Shown: in pieces, positions 16,007-23,880 of the stretch
Layout: each line of letters starts with the position of its first letter
How positions within the stretch are numbered: the stretch's first letter is position 1
From: Sphingobacteriales bacterium 50-39
Lineage (GTDB): Bacteria; Bacteroidota; Bacteroidia; Chitinophagales; Chitinophagaceae
Direction of reading: 5' to 3'
DNA length: 64,000 bases
Assembly (NCBI GenBank): GCA_001898505.1
Contig: MKTZ01000001.1
Coordinates: 62,001 to 126,000 of the forward strand
Notes under the pieces: generated by a model
The model's database searches: none
Told to the model about the DNA's origin: nothing
What the model saw: only the letters and a program-made list of their open reading frames with translations
Position numbers and translations under genes: made by a program

Positions 16007-16547
16007 CACGCACTATTATGAATATAGCTATTGCTATGAGCAGTAGAGATATTTTTAACGTTCTTCTATACTGTGCAGATCTTTTATCATTGGATGTTAT
16101 CATTCTTTCAATCTTGTCCTGGATACTTTCTATTTCATTGTACAAAACATTTTTGTAAGATTCTTCTTCGGCACGACCCTTAAATATTTCCTGATAGAAT
16201 ATTTCTTCGGGAGGGCTCCCTTTGCAAAATACGTCCTTTGGATATATCAACTGAAATAAGAGGGTAAATGAGTAGGTGGATAGGATAGCAATGCAGATGG
16301 AGAAACAGATGATCCAACCACTACCATGGGTAATTTTCGACTTCTCAGAGAATGCATAGCCTAATAGTCCTGATAGCGCTGCAACGTATGACAGCAAGAT
16401 AGACATTCATCTTTGCGTAATGGCCAGTGATTCCTCTATGATCTCGTCCAGGTGTTCTTTTGCCTGGTCAAGAACAAATTTGTAGGTTTCAACAGAGACC
16501 TTCTCCCAATCGGCGACGTCGGACTCCCACAATAATGGCTCGTTCAT
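15993..16547 (-). pseudogene. Three-helix membrane protein gene interrupted by an in-frame TGA
   Basis: Read on the minus strand from ATG at 16547, 46 codons (MNEPLLWESDVADWEKV to EESLAITQR) end at TGA (16409-16407). The next codon in the same frame is ATG (16406), opening a further 137 codons. The upstream part is an acidic amphipathic helix. The downstream part has TM helices at about residues 2-19, 30-54 and 115-135 and a coiled-coil at 80-110. Together they would form one protein of about 184 residues. This fits a single gene split by a nonsense mutation, or a two-protein arrangement with zero spacing. Family and function are not recognised. Confidence 0.6.
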
Positions 16548-16583
16548 AAGTAAGGGTTATCTATAAATGTACAACTTACTTAT
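16546..16583. promoter_or_regulatory. Inverted repeat in a divergent promoter region
   Basis: ATAAGTAAG (16546-16554) and CTTACTTAT (16575-16583) are perfect 9-base arms 20 bases apart. The right arm overlaps the GH35 -7 element TATCTTCG (16581-16588) and the left arm overlaps the start codon of the minus-strand gene. Confidence 0.5.
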
Positions 16584-16592
16584 CTTCGGGAC

Positions 16593-18410
16593 ATGAATAA
16601 ATTCCTTTGGATCCTTCTGGTAGCGTTCCTTGCAGGCCATACCCTGATGGCCCAGGACAGGCATGTATTTTCTTTTCGCGACACCACATTCTTGCTGGAC
16701 GGCAAGCCCTTTCAGATCATCAGCGGTGAGATGCATCCGGCGCGTATTCCCCGGGAGTACTGGCGGCATCGTATCCGGATGGCGAAGGCGATGGGGTGTA
16801 ATACCATTGCAGTGTACCTGTTCTGGAACTATCATGAGTCCTCTCCGGGGGTATGGGATTTCCGAACGGGCAATCACGATATAGCGGCTTTTATCCGGAT
16901 GTGCGGCGAGGAGAAGATGTGGGTGCTGCTGCGTCCGGGACCTTATGTATGCGCGGAGTGGGATTGGGGAGGTCTGCCTTTTTATCTGTTGAAGACGCCG
17001 GATATGAAAGTGCGTTGTATGGACCCACGGTATATGAGTGCGGTGAAGCGTTATGTCGCTCGTGTGGCGGCGGAGGTGGCGCCTTTACAATGTGACAAGG
17101 GCGGTCCCATCTTGATGACGCAGATCGAGAATGAGTATGGCAGCTATGGTAATGACAGGACTTACCTGGAGACGTTGCGAAAATGGTGGCGGGCTTCGGG
17201 GATCAGCGTTCCTTTCTATACGGCGGATGGCGCTACGGACTATATGCTGGGGGCGGGGAGCCTGCCGGGCTGCGCTATTGGACTGGACAGCGGTGGCAGC
17301 GATGGGGATTTCGCCCAGGCCTTTTCGCAGAACCCTCATGTGCCGGCCTTTAGCAGCGAGAGCTATCCGGGATGGCTCACTCACTGGAAAGAAAAATGGC
17401 AACGTCCGGACACGTCCGGGATACTGCGGGAGGTGCGTTATCTTTTGTCGCACGGGCGGTCCTTAAATTTATATGTGGTGCATGGCGGGACCAATTTCGG
17501 ATTTACGGCGGGGGCCAACGCATTTTCTCCTGTCCAGTTCCAGCCGGACGTGACGAGCTACGATTACGACGCTCCTATCGACGAGCAGGGTAATGCCACT
17601 CCCAAATATTATGCATTGCGAAAGCTCATTGGAGAATATGCGGGTAAAAAGCTGCCGGATGTGCCTGCGTCTGTACCTGCGATGGAGACAGCTTCTTTTA
17701 GCCTGGAACCATTCACTTCCCTGTGGGAGCATTTGCCTGCGGGGGTGAGATCGCCGCAGCCGCGTCCTATGGAGGATTATGGTCAGCACAGCGGTATGAT
17801 CCTTTACAGAACTCATCTCATCGGGCATAAGAGCGGCAGTCTCACGATCACGGAGCCGCATGACTATGCGATGATATTCCTGAACGGGCGGCTGGTGGAC
17901 ACGGTGTTCCGTGATGGCGGCAAATGGACGGTGAAGCTGCCGAAGTCGGAGGTGAAGGACCCGCTGCTGGAAATATTGGTAGAAGGGATGGGGCATATCA
18001 ATTTTGCGCAGTATATGATCGACCGGAAGGGAATAACGGACCGGGTGACCCTGAATGGAATGACCTTGATGAATTGGGAGATATTCAACCTGCCGTTGAG
18101 TGAATCATATGTGGGAGGATTGACGAATGGGATGAGCAAGGGAGGCGACCTTAAGGAGGGAATATTTTTTAAGGGGAGCTTTGAGCTTGAGCAGGTGGCG
18201 GATACCTATTTCGATATGAGCGGGTTTAAGAAAGGCGTGGTGTGGGTCAATGGCCACAATCTGGGAAGATATTGGTATGTAGGGCCGCAGCAGCGGCTAT
18301 ACTGCCCCGCCTCCTGGTTGAAGAAGGGGAAGAATGTGATGGTGGTATTGGACCTGCAGCAGCATGAGGGAGCTGCCGTGAAAGGCAGGAAAACGTTGGA
18401 TGGTGAATAA
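16593..18410 (+). CDS. GH35 beta-galactosidase
   Basis: This 605-residue secreted glycoside hydrolase has a signal peptide ending LMAQ (residues 1-20). A GH35 catalytic barrel spans about 28-350 and C-terminal beta-sandwich domains follow to about 590. Acid/base Glu181 lies in QIENEYGSYG and nucleophile Glu256 in FSSESYPGW, matching the family. It should release beta-linked galactose from oligosaccharides in the periplasm. It is not next to a SusCD pair. The stop is followed directly by the ATG of the next gene, so the two are an operon. The -7 element ends 4 bases before the ATG, suggesting a leaderless mRNA. Confidence 0.94.
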   Translation: MNKFLWILLVAFLAGHTLMAQDRHVFSFRDTTFLLDGKPFQIISGEMHPARIPREYWRHRIRMAKAMGCNTIAVYLFWNYHESSPGVWDFRTGNHDIAAFIRMCGEEKMWVLLRPGPYVCAEWDWGGLPFYLLKTPDMKVRCMDPRYMSAVKRYVARVAAEVAPLQCDKGGPILMTQIENEYGSYGNDRTYLETLRKWWRASGISVPFYTADGATDYMLGAGSLPGCAIGLDSGGSDGDFAQAFSQNPHVPAFSSESYPGWLTHWKEKWQRPDTSGILREVRYLLSHGRSLNLYVVHGGTNFGFTAGANAFSPVQFQPDVTSYDYDAPIDEQGNATPKYYALRKLIGEYAGKKLPDVPASVPAMETASFSLEPFTSLWEHLPAGVRSPQPRPMEDYGQHSGMILYRTHLIGHKSGSLTITEPHDYAMIFLNGRLVDTVFRDGGKWTVKLPKSEVKDPLLEILVEGMGHINFAQYMIDRKGITDRVTLNGMTLMNWEIFNLPLSESYVGGLTNGMSKGGDLKEGIFFKGSFELEQVADTYFDMSGFKKGVVWVNGHNLGRYWYVGPQQRLYCPASWLKKGKNVMVVLDLQQHEGAAVKGRKTLDGE

Positions 18411-19421
18411 ATGGATTCGATCACGCATATAGCGTTAGGCGCCATTATTGGGGATGCCGTGGCGGGGCGAAAAATCGGTAGGATCGCGATGCTGCTGGGA
18501 GCGGTGGCGCAGAGTCTGCCGGACATCGACTTCGTGGCTTCTTCCTGGATGGATACCGCGCATGATGTGATGGCGCACCGGGGTATCACGCATTCTCTTT
18601 TGTTCGTGGCGGTGGTGGCCCTCTTATTTGCCTGGGTTGGGCGGTGGAGGTGGCGTGGCGCGGGTATGTCTTTTGGGTGGTGGTTCTTTTTCGCGGGGCT
18701 GGAACTGTTCATTCACATCTTCATCGACGCATTCAACGCATATGGTACGGGCTGGTTCGAGCCTTTCAGCCATTACCGGGTATCCTTCAATATCCTCTTC
18801 GTGGTGGATCCTTTCTTCTCGATATGGCTTGGTATTTCGTTCATAGTACTGCTGTTCCTGAAAAGCCATAGCAGGTGGCGTGTCTTCTGGATACGGTTTG
18901 GGCTGATCATGAGCTGTTGCTACTTCTATTATTGTCTTCTGAATAAATACAGGATCGACAAGTGGGCAACGGAGGCGCTGCACAGTCAGCGGATACAATA
19001 TGACAGGTATTTCACTACGCCGACCCCGCTGAACAACTGGCTGTGGTATATCGTGGCGGAGGATTCGGCGGGTTTTCACGCGGGATATCTGTCTTTGTTG
19101 GGCCATACGAGGTCGGTGCAATGGAGCTATTTTCCCCGAAATGATTCTCTTTTAAATACGCTGCGATCGAGGGAGGACGTGCGTGAGCTGGTGCGATTCT
19201 CGCAGCGGTTTTATACCATCGAACAATGGGGCGATACGCTGGTGTTCAACGATCTGCGGTTTGGGCAAATACGGGGATGGGAGGATGGAAAGGCGCGGTT
19301 TGTCTTCCATTATTTTTTGCACCAGCCGGGGGAGAATGAGATCATATTGCAACGGGGGCGTTTGGCGGGGTGGGACCGAAGGGCCTTTCGAATTTTTTTA
19401 CAAAAAATTGAAGGGAGATGA
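18411..19421 (+). CDS. Membrane-bound metal-dependent hydrolase (DUF457/YdjM-like)
   Basis: This 336-residue integral membrane protein carries the DUF457 N-terminal pattern DSITHIALGAIIGDA, QSLPDIDF and AHRGITHSLLF, with His and Asp residues likely to bind metal. About five hydrophobic helices lie in residues 25-180. The C-terminal part (about 190-336) is soluble. Members are annotated as LexA-regulated or metal-dependent hydrolases without a defined substrate. It starts immediately after the GH35 stop. Confidence 0.85.
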   Translation: MDSITHIALGAIIGDAVAGRKIGRIAMLLGAVAQSLPDIDFVASSWMDTAHDVMAHRGITHSLLFVAVVALLFAWVGRWRWRGAGMSFGWWFFFAGLELFIHIFIDAFNAYGTGWFEPFSHYRVSFNILFVVDPFFSIWLGISFIVLLFLKSHSRWRVFWIRFGLIMSCCYFYYCLLNKYRIDKWATEALHSQRIQYDRYFTTPTPLNNWLWYIVAEDSAGFHAGYLSLLGHTRSVQWSYFPRNDSLLNTLRSREDVRELVRFSQRFYTIEQWGDTLVFNDLRFGQIRGWEDGKARFVFHYFLHQPGENEIILQRGRLAGWDRRAFRIFLQKIEGR

Positions 19422-19432
19422 TCAACTCCCTT
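19411..19432. terminator. Palindrome holding both convergent stop codons
   Basis: AAGGGAG (19411-19417) and CTCCCTT (19426-19432) flank ATGATCAA, which contains the TGA of the upstream gene and, on the other strand, the TGA of the PLD gene. A weak A/T hairpin (AATTTTTT / AAAAAATT) lies just upstream. Probably a bidirectional terminator. Confidence 0.5.
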
Positions 19433-20606
19433 TCTCCTGCCGGAAATAAAATGTAAAAAGGAAGAAAAGCAACCGTATGGTCTGGAAGGCCAGCCATTGC
19501 ATGAACTGAGCGTATACGGAGTGGTGAAAGTTCTTTTCTGTGATGCGGACTGAGTGCCGGGCAATGATCTCGTCCATCTCCTTTTCCACCGTCCCCGCGA
19601 ACGCTGCATTCCGGACGTCCATATTCAATTCCACGCTGGCGTAGGCGCTGATCTTATTTACATTATAGGAACCATTGGTCATCCATTGTCCATCGTATAC
19701 GGCGAGCTTGCCGTGGAGAACGGTGTCGAGGTATTCATACACTTCGATGTTGTTGCGAAGGAGCCACCGGTACATGTACCGCTCGGCATATCGTGAGATC
19801 TTTACATCGGAGATGCTGCCTACGATGACCTTTATTTTGACACCGCGGCGGGCGGCGAGGGCCATTTGCCGGCGGAAAATGGAGCCGGGTAGAAAATAGC
19901 TGGAAAGTATGGTGATATGGGAATGGGCATTCCGGAACATCTCGAGGTAACTTTTGGATATCTGGCTTTTGCCCTGCACCCAGTCGTTGCGTCGCACCCT
20001 TACCATGCATTCTTCGGTGGGGGTGGTGCCGGGCAGCCATGAGAATTTTTCCTTGCGTCCTCCGTCCTTTTTCCAGTAGGCTTTTGTCCACATGTCCCTG
20101 CAAATGATATGGAGCTTGAGCGCAGCCTCGCCTTCCACGAACAGGGCCCTGTCGAGCCAGGCTTTTTGCCCGCCGATGTCATTGTATCTGTCGCTGATGT
20201 TAACGCCCCCGGCCAGGCCATAGGAGGCGTCCACGACCACTACTTTATGGTGCATTCTTCGCCCGAAGTAGAATTGGCGGCTTTTGATCAGGGGCCAAAA
20301 CCAGCGGAATCGTATGCCGGCCTCCTTCCATTCCCTTATAATATCCCTGGAGAGGTCCTGGGAGGCATATCCATCGAGGAGCACGTATACCTGTACCTTG
20401 CGTTGGGCGGCCCGTATGAGCGCGGCGCTGACCGTCAGGCCCGTCTCATCGCCCTCGAAGATATAAGTTTGCAGGTGGATCATGATCCTGGCCTGGTCGA
20501 TCATTTGTATGAGCGTGGAAAAATAGTCGCTGCCGCCGTGGACGAGTCTGACCTTGTTGTGATGCGTATAGCCTGCCAGTAATTTAGGCTTTCTTTTTTT
20601 TGACAT
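19422..20606 (-). CDS. Phospholipase D-type cardiolipin synthase
   Basis: This 394-residue protein has two HKD motifs: MHHKVVVVD with following GGVNISDRY, and LHGKLAVYD with following TNGSYN. These are the two half-sites of PLD-superfamily cardiolipin synthases, which join two phosphatidylglycerols or use related phospholipids. The usual N-terminal membrane helices are absent; one hydrophobic C-terminal helix (QTIRLLFFLFTFYF) could anchor it. ATG at 20606 (MSKKRKPK) was preferred over 20642. Length is somewhat short for ClsA, closer to ClsB. Confidence 0.88.
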   Translation of the reverse strand: MSKKRKPKLLAGYTHHNKVRLVHGGSDYFSTLIQMIDQARIMIHLQTYIFEGDETGLTVSAALIRAAQRKVQVYVLLDGYASQDLSRDIIREWKEAGIRFRWFWPLIKSRQFYFGRRMHHKVVVVDASYGLAGGVNISDRYNDIGGQKAWLDRALFVEGEAALKLHIICRDMWTKAYWKKDGGRKEKFSWLPGTTPTEECMVRVRRNDWVQGKSQISKSYLEMFRNAHSHITILSSYFLPGSIFRRQMALAARRGVKIKVIVGSISDVKISRYAERYMYRWLLRNNIEVYEYLDTVLHGKLAVYDGQWMTNGSYNVNKISAYASVELNMDVRNAAFAGTVEKEMDEIIARHSVRITEKNFHHSVYAQFMQWLAFQTIRLLFFLFTFYFRQEKGS

Positions 20607-20722
20607 GGAATAGTTGAAGGTAAAAAAAAGTAAGCGTTCCATAAAACAAGGCGGACGGGCAGCTCATGGTTGCCTTTTCCTCGTACTATAGAAAGCAGCG
20701 CCCTGGCTCAGAACTGACTCAG

Positions 20723-20741
20723 AACGGGCCGGAGGCCCGTT
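20723..20741. terminator. Hairpin downstream of the lipoprotein gene
   Basis: AACGGGCC (20723-20730), GGA, GGCCCGTT (20734-20741) is a perfect 8-bp hairpin 17 bases after the minus-strand lipoprotein stop. There is no strong T-run. Confidence 0.45.
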
Positions 20742-20757
20742 GTCCAGGACGGACATT

Positions 20758-21330
20758 TTATTTCCCTACTGTCCGGCCCTTGAGGGTTCGGGATTTATGT
20801 TCGAGCTTGTCCTTTACATTTTTCCGTATCAGGAGGGTGACGGAAGCAACGTCCTGGCAGCTGCCGCAGTGGGCCCTGAATTTATTGGAGTCATACATCA
20901 CGGCGGTGGTGCCATTCTTCCATTCTACGCCATATAACGAATATTCATTAAATGTATATCCGCTGCCGGGGCCAAAAGGGAGATTGTTATTACCTTTTTC
21001 GAAGCTTATCATCAGTTTATCTCCTTCCACTCCTTCACAGATGCCTGGAGTAAGGGCGGGAATAATGACCTCGTTGATATATTTCCCATTCTCGAGCTTT
21101 ACGACACCGGAGGTAACCTCTACCTTCTGATCGCCCAGGTTTCGTTCGAGCACGATCTTCTGATCGACATAGAACTGCACCTGCTTGAGGTCGATATTTC
21201 CGCCTTCCAACTTCTGTTTCAGGTCTTTGGTAAAGGGTACCAGGCTGGATCTGGATACTTTGGAGCTGCTACAGCTGGATAGGGAAAGGACTAAGGAACT
21301 TACTATCAATATGCCATGGATTCGTCTCAT
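20758..21330 (-). CDS. Predicted lipoprotein of unknown function
   Basis: This 190-residue protein has a lipoprotein signal peptide with lipobox LSLSSC (Cys20). The mature part is mostly beta-strand-like, with YVDQKIVLER and an AHCGSCQD motif carrying two cysteines near residue 155. I recognise no characterised family. It is divergent from the ABC permease gene. Confidence 0.75.
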   Translation of the reverse strand: MRRIHGILIVSSLVLSLSSCSSSKVSRSSLVPFTKDLKQKLEGGNIDLKQVQFYVDQKIVLERNLGDQKVEVTSGVVKLENGKYINEVIIPALTPGICEGVEGDKLMISFEKGNNNLPFGPGSGYTFNEYSLYGVEWKNGTTAVMYDSNKFRAHCGSCQDVASVTLLIRKNVKDKLEHKSRTLKGRTVGK

Positions 21331-21458
21331 AGTATAGTTTTATGGGGGATTAGACCCGGAAGGTGGGGAATGGTTTAGTTGGGAAGTGACTTTTTTTGGG
21401 GCTGTATGCAACAAATGTCGTCGGTGCGCGCCTTTACTCAAATGAGAAAAAACGACCT

Positions 21459-23828
21459 ATGCTAAAGAATTTCTTTAAAGTAGCCATTCGTAACCTCTGG
21501 AAGCACAAGGGGTACAGTTTTCTGAACATTTTTGGGCTGGCAATGGGAATGACCTGCAGCCTGCTGATCCTGCTCTGGATCCAGGACGAGCGGAGCGTGG
21601 ATGCCTGGCATGAGAAGGGGGACAGGCTTTACAGAGTGTACGAGCGGCAGTATTATGACGGGAAGATCGAGGCAGGGTATTATACCCCGGGGCTGTTGCC
21701 GGCGGAAATGAAGAAGATGCTGCCGGAGGTGGAGCTGGCGTCGGGGTTCACCTGGGAGGGGGACAATACCTTCCAGGTAGGGGAAAAGACCTTAAAGGAG
21801 AAGGGCTGTTCGGCGGGGCCGGACTTTTTTAAAATGTTCAGCTATCCCTTATTGGAGGGCAATCCGGCGACGGCCCTGCCTGGTCCGACGGATATTGCTA
21901 TTTCGCGGAAGATGGCGGTGGACTTTTTTGGCTCGCCCCGAGAGGCGATCGGCAAACCGATCCGTTATCAGAACAGCAAAATTTTTAAGGTGACGGCGGT
22001 GTTCGAGGATGTGCCGGATATATCCTCGGATAAGTTCGACTATTTGAAGAGCTGGGATAATTTCCTGGAAGAGAACAGCTGGGCAAAAGAATGGGGGAAT
22101 AACGGGCCGAATACGTTGCTGTTGCTGCGGAAGGATGCGAATGCGGACCTGGTGACAAAGAAAATTGCACATTTCCTGGATAACTATAATAAAGAGCAAA
22201 GCAAGAGTTTCCGGATCGAGCTGGGCATGCAGCGGACCAGGGAAGCCTACCTGCATTCGACTTTTAAAGACGGGAAGATAGCGGGAGGACGTATCGAATA
22301 CGTGCGTCTATTCAGCATCGTGGCGGTCTTTATCCTGCTGATAGCCTGTATCAATTTTATGAACCTGACGACAGCCCGGTCGGTGAAGCGGGCCAAGGAG
22401 ATAGGGATACGCAAGGTGGTAGGCGCTGTCCGGCCGGCCCTGATCCGGCAATTTATCAGCGAGGCGATCCTGCTGGCTTTTTTCTCGATGATACTGGCGC
22501 TGGGGTTGCTGGTGCTGGTATTGCCTTTCTTTAATCAGATGACGGGAAAACATATCGCCTTCCCTTATGGATCTTCTTCTTTCTGGTTGTGGATGGCGGC
22601 TCTTACGCTGGTGACGGGTGCGATCGCGGGCTCTTATCCGGCGCTGTTCCTTTCCTCCTTCCAGCCGATAAGGGTACTGAAAGGATCTCTGAAATTTGGC
22701 GGGGGGGCGGCCTGGCTGCGAAAGGGGCTGGTGATCTTTCAATTCGTACTGTCCATCGTGCTGATCATCGGGACGATCGTCATTGCGAGCCAGGTGAACT
22801 ATGTCCGAACGATGAACCTGGGTTTTGACCGGGAAAATCTTGTCTATATCCCGCTGGAGGGAGATCTTACGGGTAAGTATAAAACATTCAAGGAGGAGGC
22901 CCTGCGTCTTCCGGGGGTGGGTGATGTTTCGCGTATGACACAGGAGCCTACCCAGATCGAGAATGGGACGGGTGGGGTGGGCTGGGACGGCAAGGACCCG
23001 AATGTGCAACCTATGTTCACGCAGGCCTCGGTTGGATATGGTATGGCCCGAACGCTGCGTCTGCAATTTGTGGCGGGCAGGGATTTTTCTCAGGACTTTC
23101 CAACGGATTCGGTGGGGTATCTCATCAACGAGTCGGCTCTGAAGAAAATAGGATATAAGGACCCTATCGGCAAGCGACTGACCTTTTGGCAAAAAAAGGG
23201 AACGATCGTGGGAGTGCTGAAGGATTTTCATTTTAATTCATTGCATGAGCCTATCCAGCCGTTGATCATCCGGCTGCGGGAAGAGGAATCCTGGGGGAGT
23301 GCGCTCGTAAGGACAAAGGCGGGGCAGACGAAGCAGGCGCTGGCGGAGCTGGAAAGATTGTGCAGGGAGCTGAACCCGAAATTTCCTTTCACGTATAGAT
23401 TTGCGGACGAGGAATATCAGAAATTATATAAGAGCGAAGCCATCGTGCACAGCCTGTCGAACTGTTTTGCGTTTTTGGCGATATTTATCTCCTGTCTGGG
23501 TTTGCTGGGGCTGGCGATGTTCACGGCGGAGCAGCGGACGAAGGAGTTCGGGATACGGAAGGTGCTGGGGGCAAGGGTCGGTACGTTGTTCGGGCTGTTG
23601 TCGAGAGAGTTCCTGCTGCTGGTGCTGATAGCTTTTGTGGTGGCTTCTCCTTTGGCGTGGTGGGCGATGCATGCATGGCTGCAGAATTTCGCGTATCATG
23701 TCGATGTGCAGTGGTGGGTGTTCCTGCTGGCGGGTGGGGCGGCCCTGTTGATAGCGCTGATGACGGTGAGCTTTCAGGCATTGAAGGTGGCGGTGGCAAA
23801 TCCGGTGAAGAGTTTACGGGTGGAGTGA
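21459..23828 (+). CDS. FtsX/MacB-type ABC transporter permease
   Basis: This 789-residue permease has an N-terminal AIRNLWKHKGYSFLNIFGLAMGM segment and first TM helix. A periplasmic MacB-like domain spans about 45-280 and a first FtsX domain with three helices about 285-425 (ARSVKRAKEIGIRKVVGA). A second periplasmic domain and second FtsX domain (TKEFGIRKVLGA, about 680-789) follow. Such double-FtsX permeases are abundant in Chitinophagaceae. No ATPase gene is adjacent, so its partner must be elsewhere. The frame is open from a TTG at 21396; ATG at 21459 gives the conserved N-terminus. Confidence 0.93.
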   Translation: MLKNFFKVAIRNLWKHKGYSFLNIFGLAMGMTCSLLILLWIQDERSVDAWHEKGDRLYRVYERQYYDGKIEAGYYTPGLLPAEMKKMLPEVELASGFTWEGDNTFQVGEKTLKEKGCSAGPDFFKMFSYPLLEGNPATALPGPTDIAISRKMAVDFFGSPREAIGKPIRYQNSKIFKVTAVFEDVPDISSDKFDYLKSWDNFLEENSWAKEWGNNGPNTLLLLRKDANADLVTKKIAHFLDNYNKEQSKSFRIELGMQRTREAYLHSTFKDGKIAGGRIEYVRLFSIVAVFILLIACINFMNLTTARSVKRAKEIGIRKVVGAVRPALIRQFISEAILLAFFSMILALGLLVLVLPFFNQMTGKHIAFPYGSSSFWLWMAALTLVTGAIAGSYPALFLSSFQPIRVLKGSLKFGGGAAWLRKGLVIFQFVLSIVLIIGTIVIASQVNYVRTMNLGFDRENLVYIPLEGDLTGKYKTFKEEALRLPGVGDVSRMTQEPTQIENGTGGVGWDGKDPNVQPMFTQASVGYGMARTLRLQFVAGRDFSQDFPTDSVGYLINESALKKIGYKDPIGKRLTFWQKKGTIVGVLKDFHFNSLHEPIQPLIIRLREEESWGSALVRTKAGQTKQALAELERLCRELNPKFPFTYRFADEEYQKLYKSEAIVHSLSNCFAFLAIFISCLGLLGLAMFTAEQRTKEFGIRKVLGARVGTLFGLLSREFLLLVLIAFVVASPLAWWAMHAWLQNFAYHVDVQWWVFLLAGGAALLIALMTVSFQALKVAVANPVKSLRVE

Positions 23829-23880
23829 GGGCCTGCCTTTGGCGGATTCGAGGGAGGCTGTGGCAGACCAGTGAGGGCCG

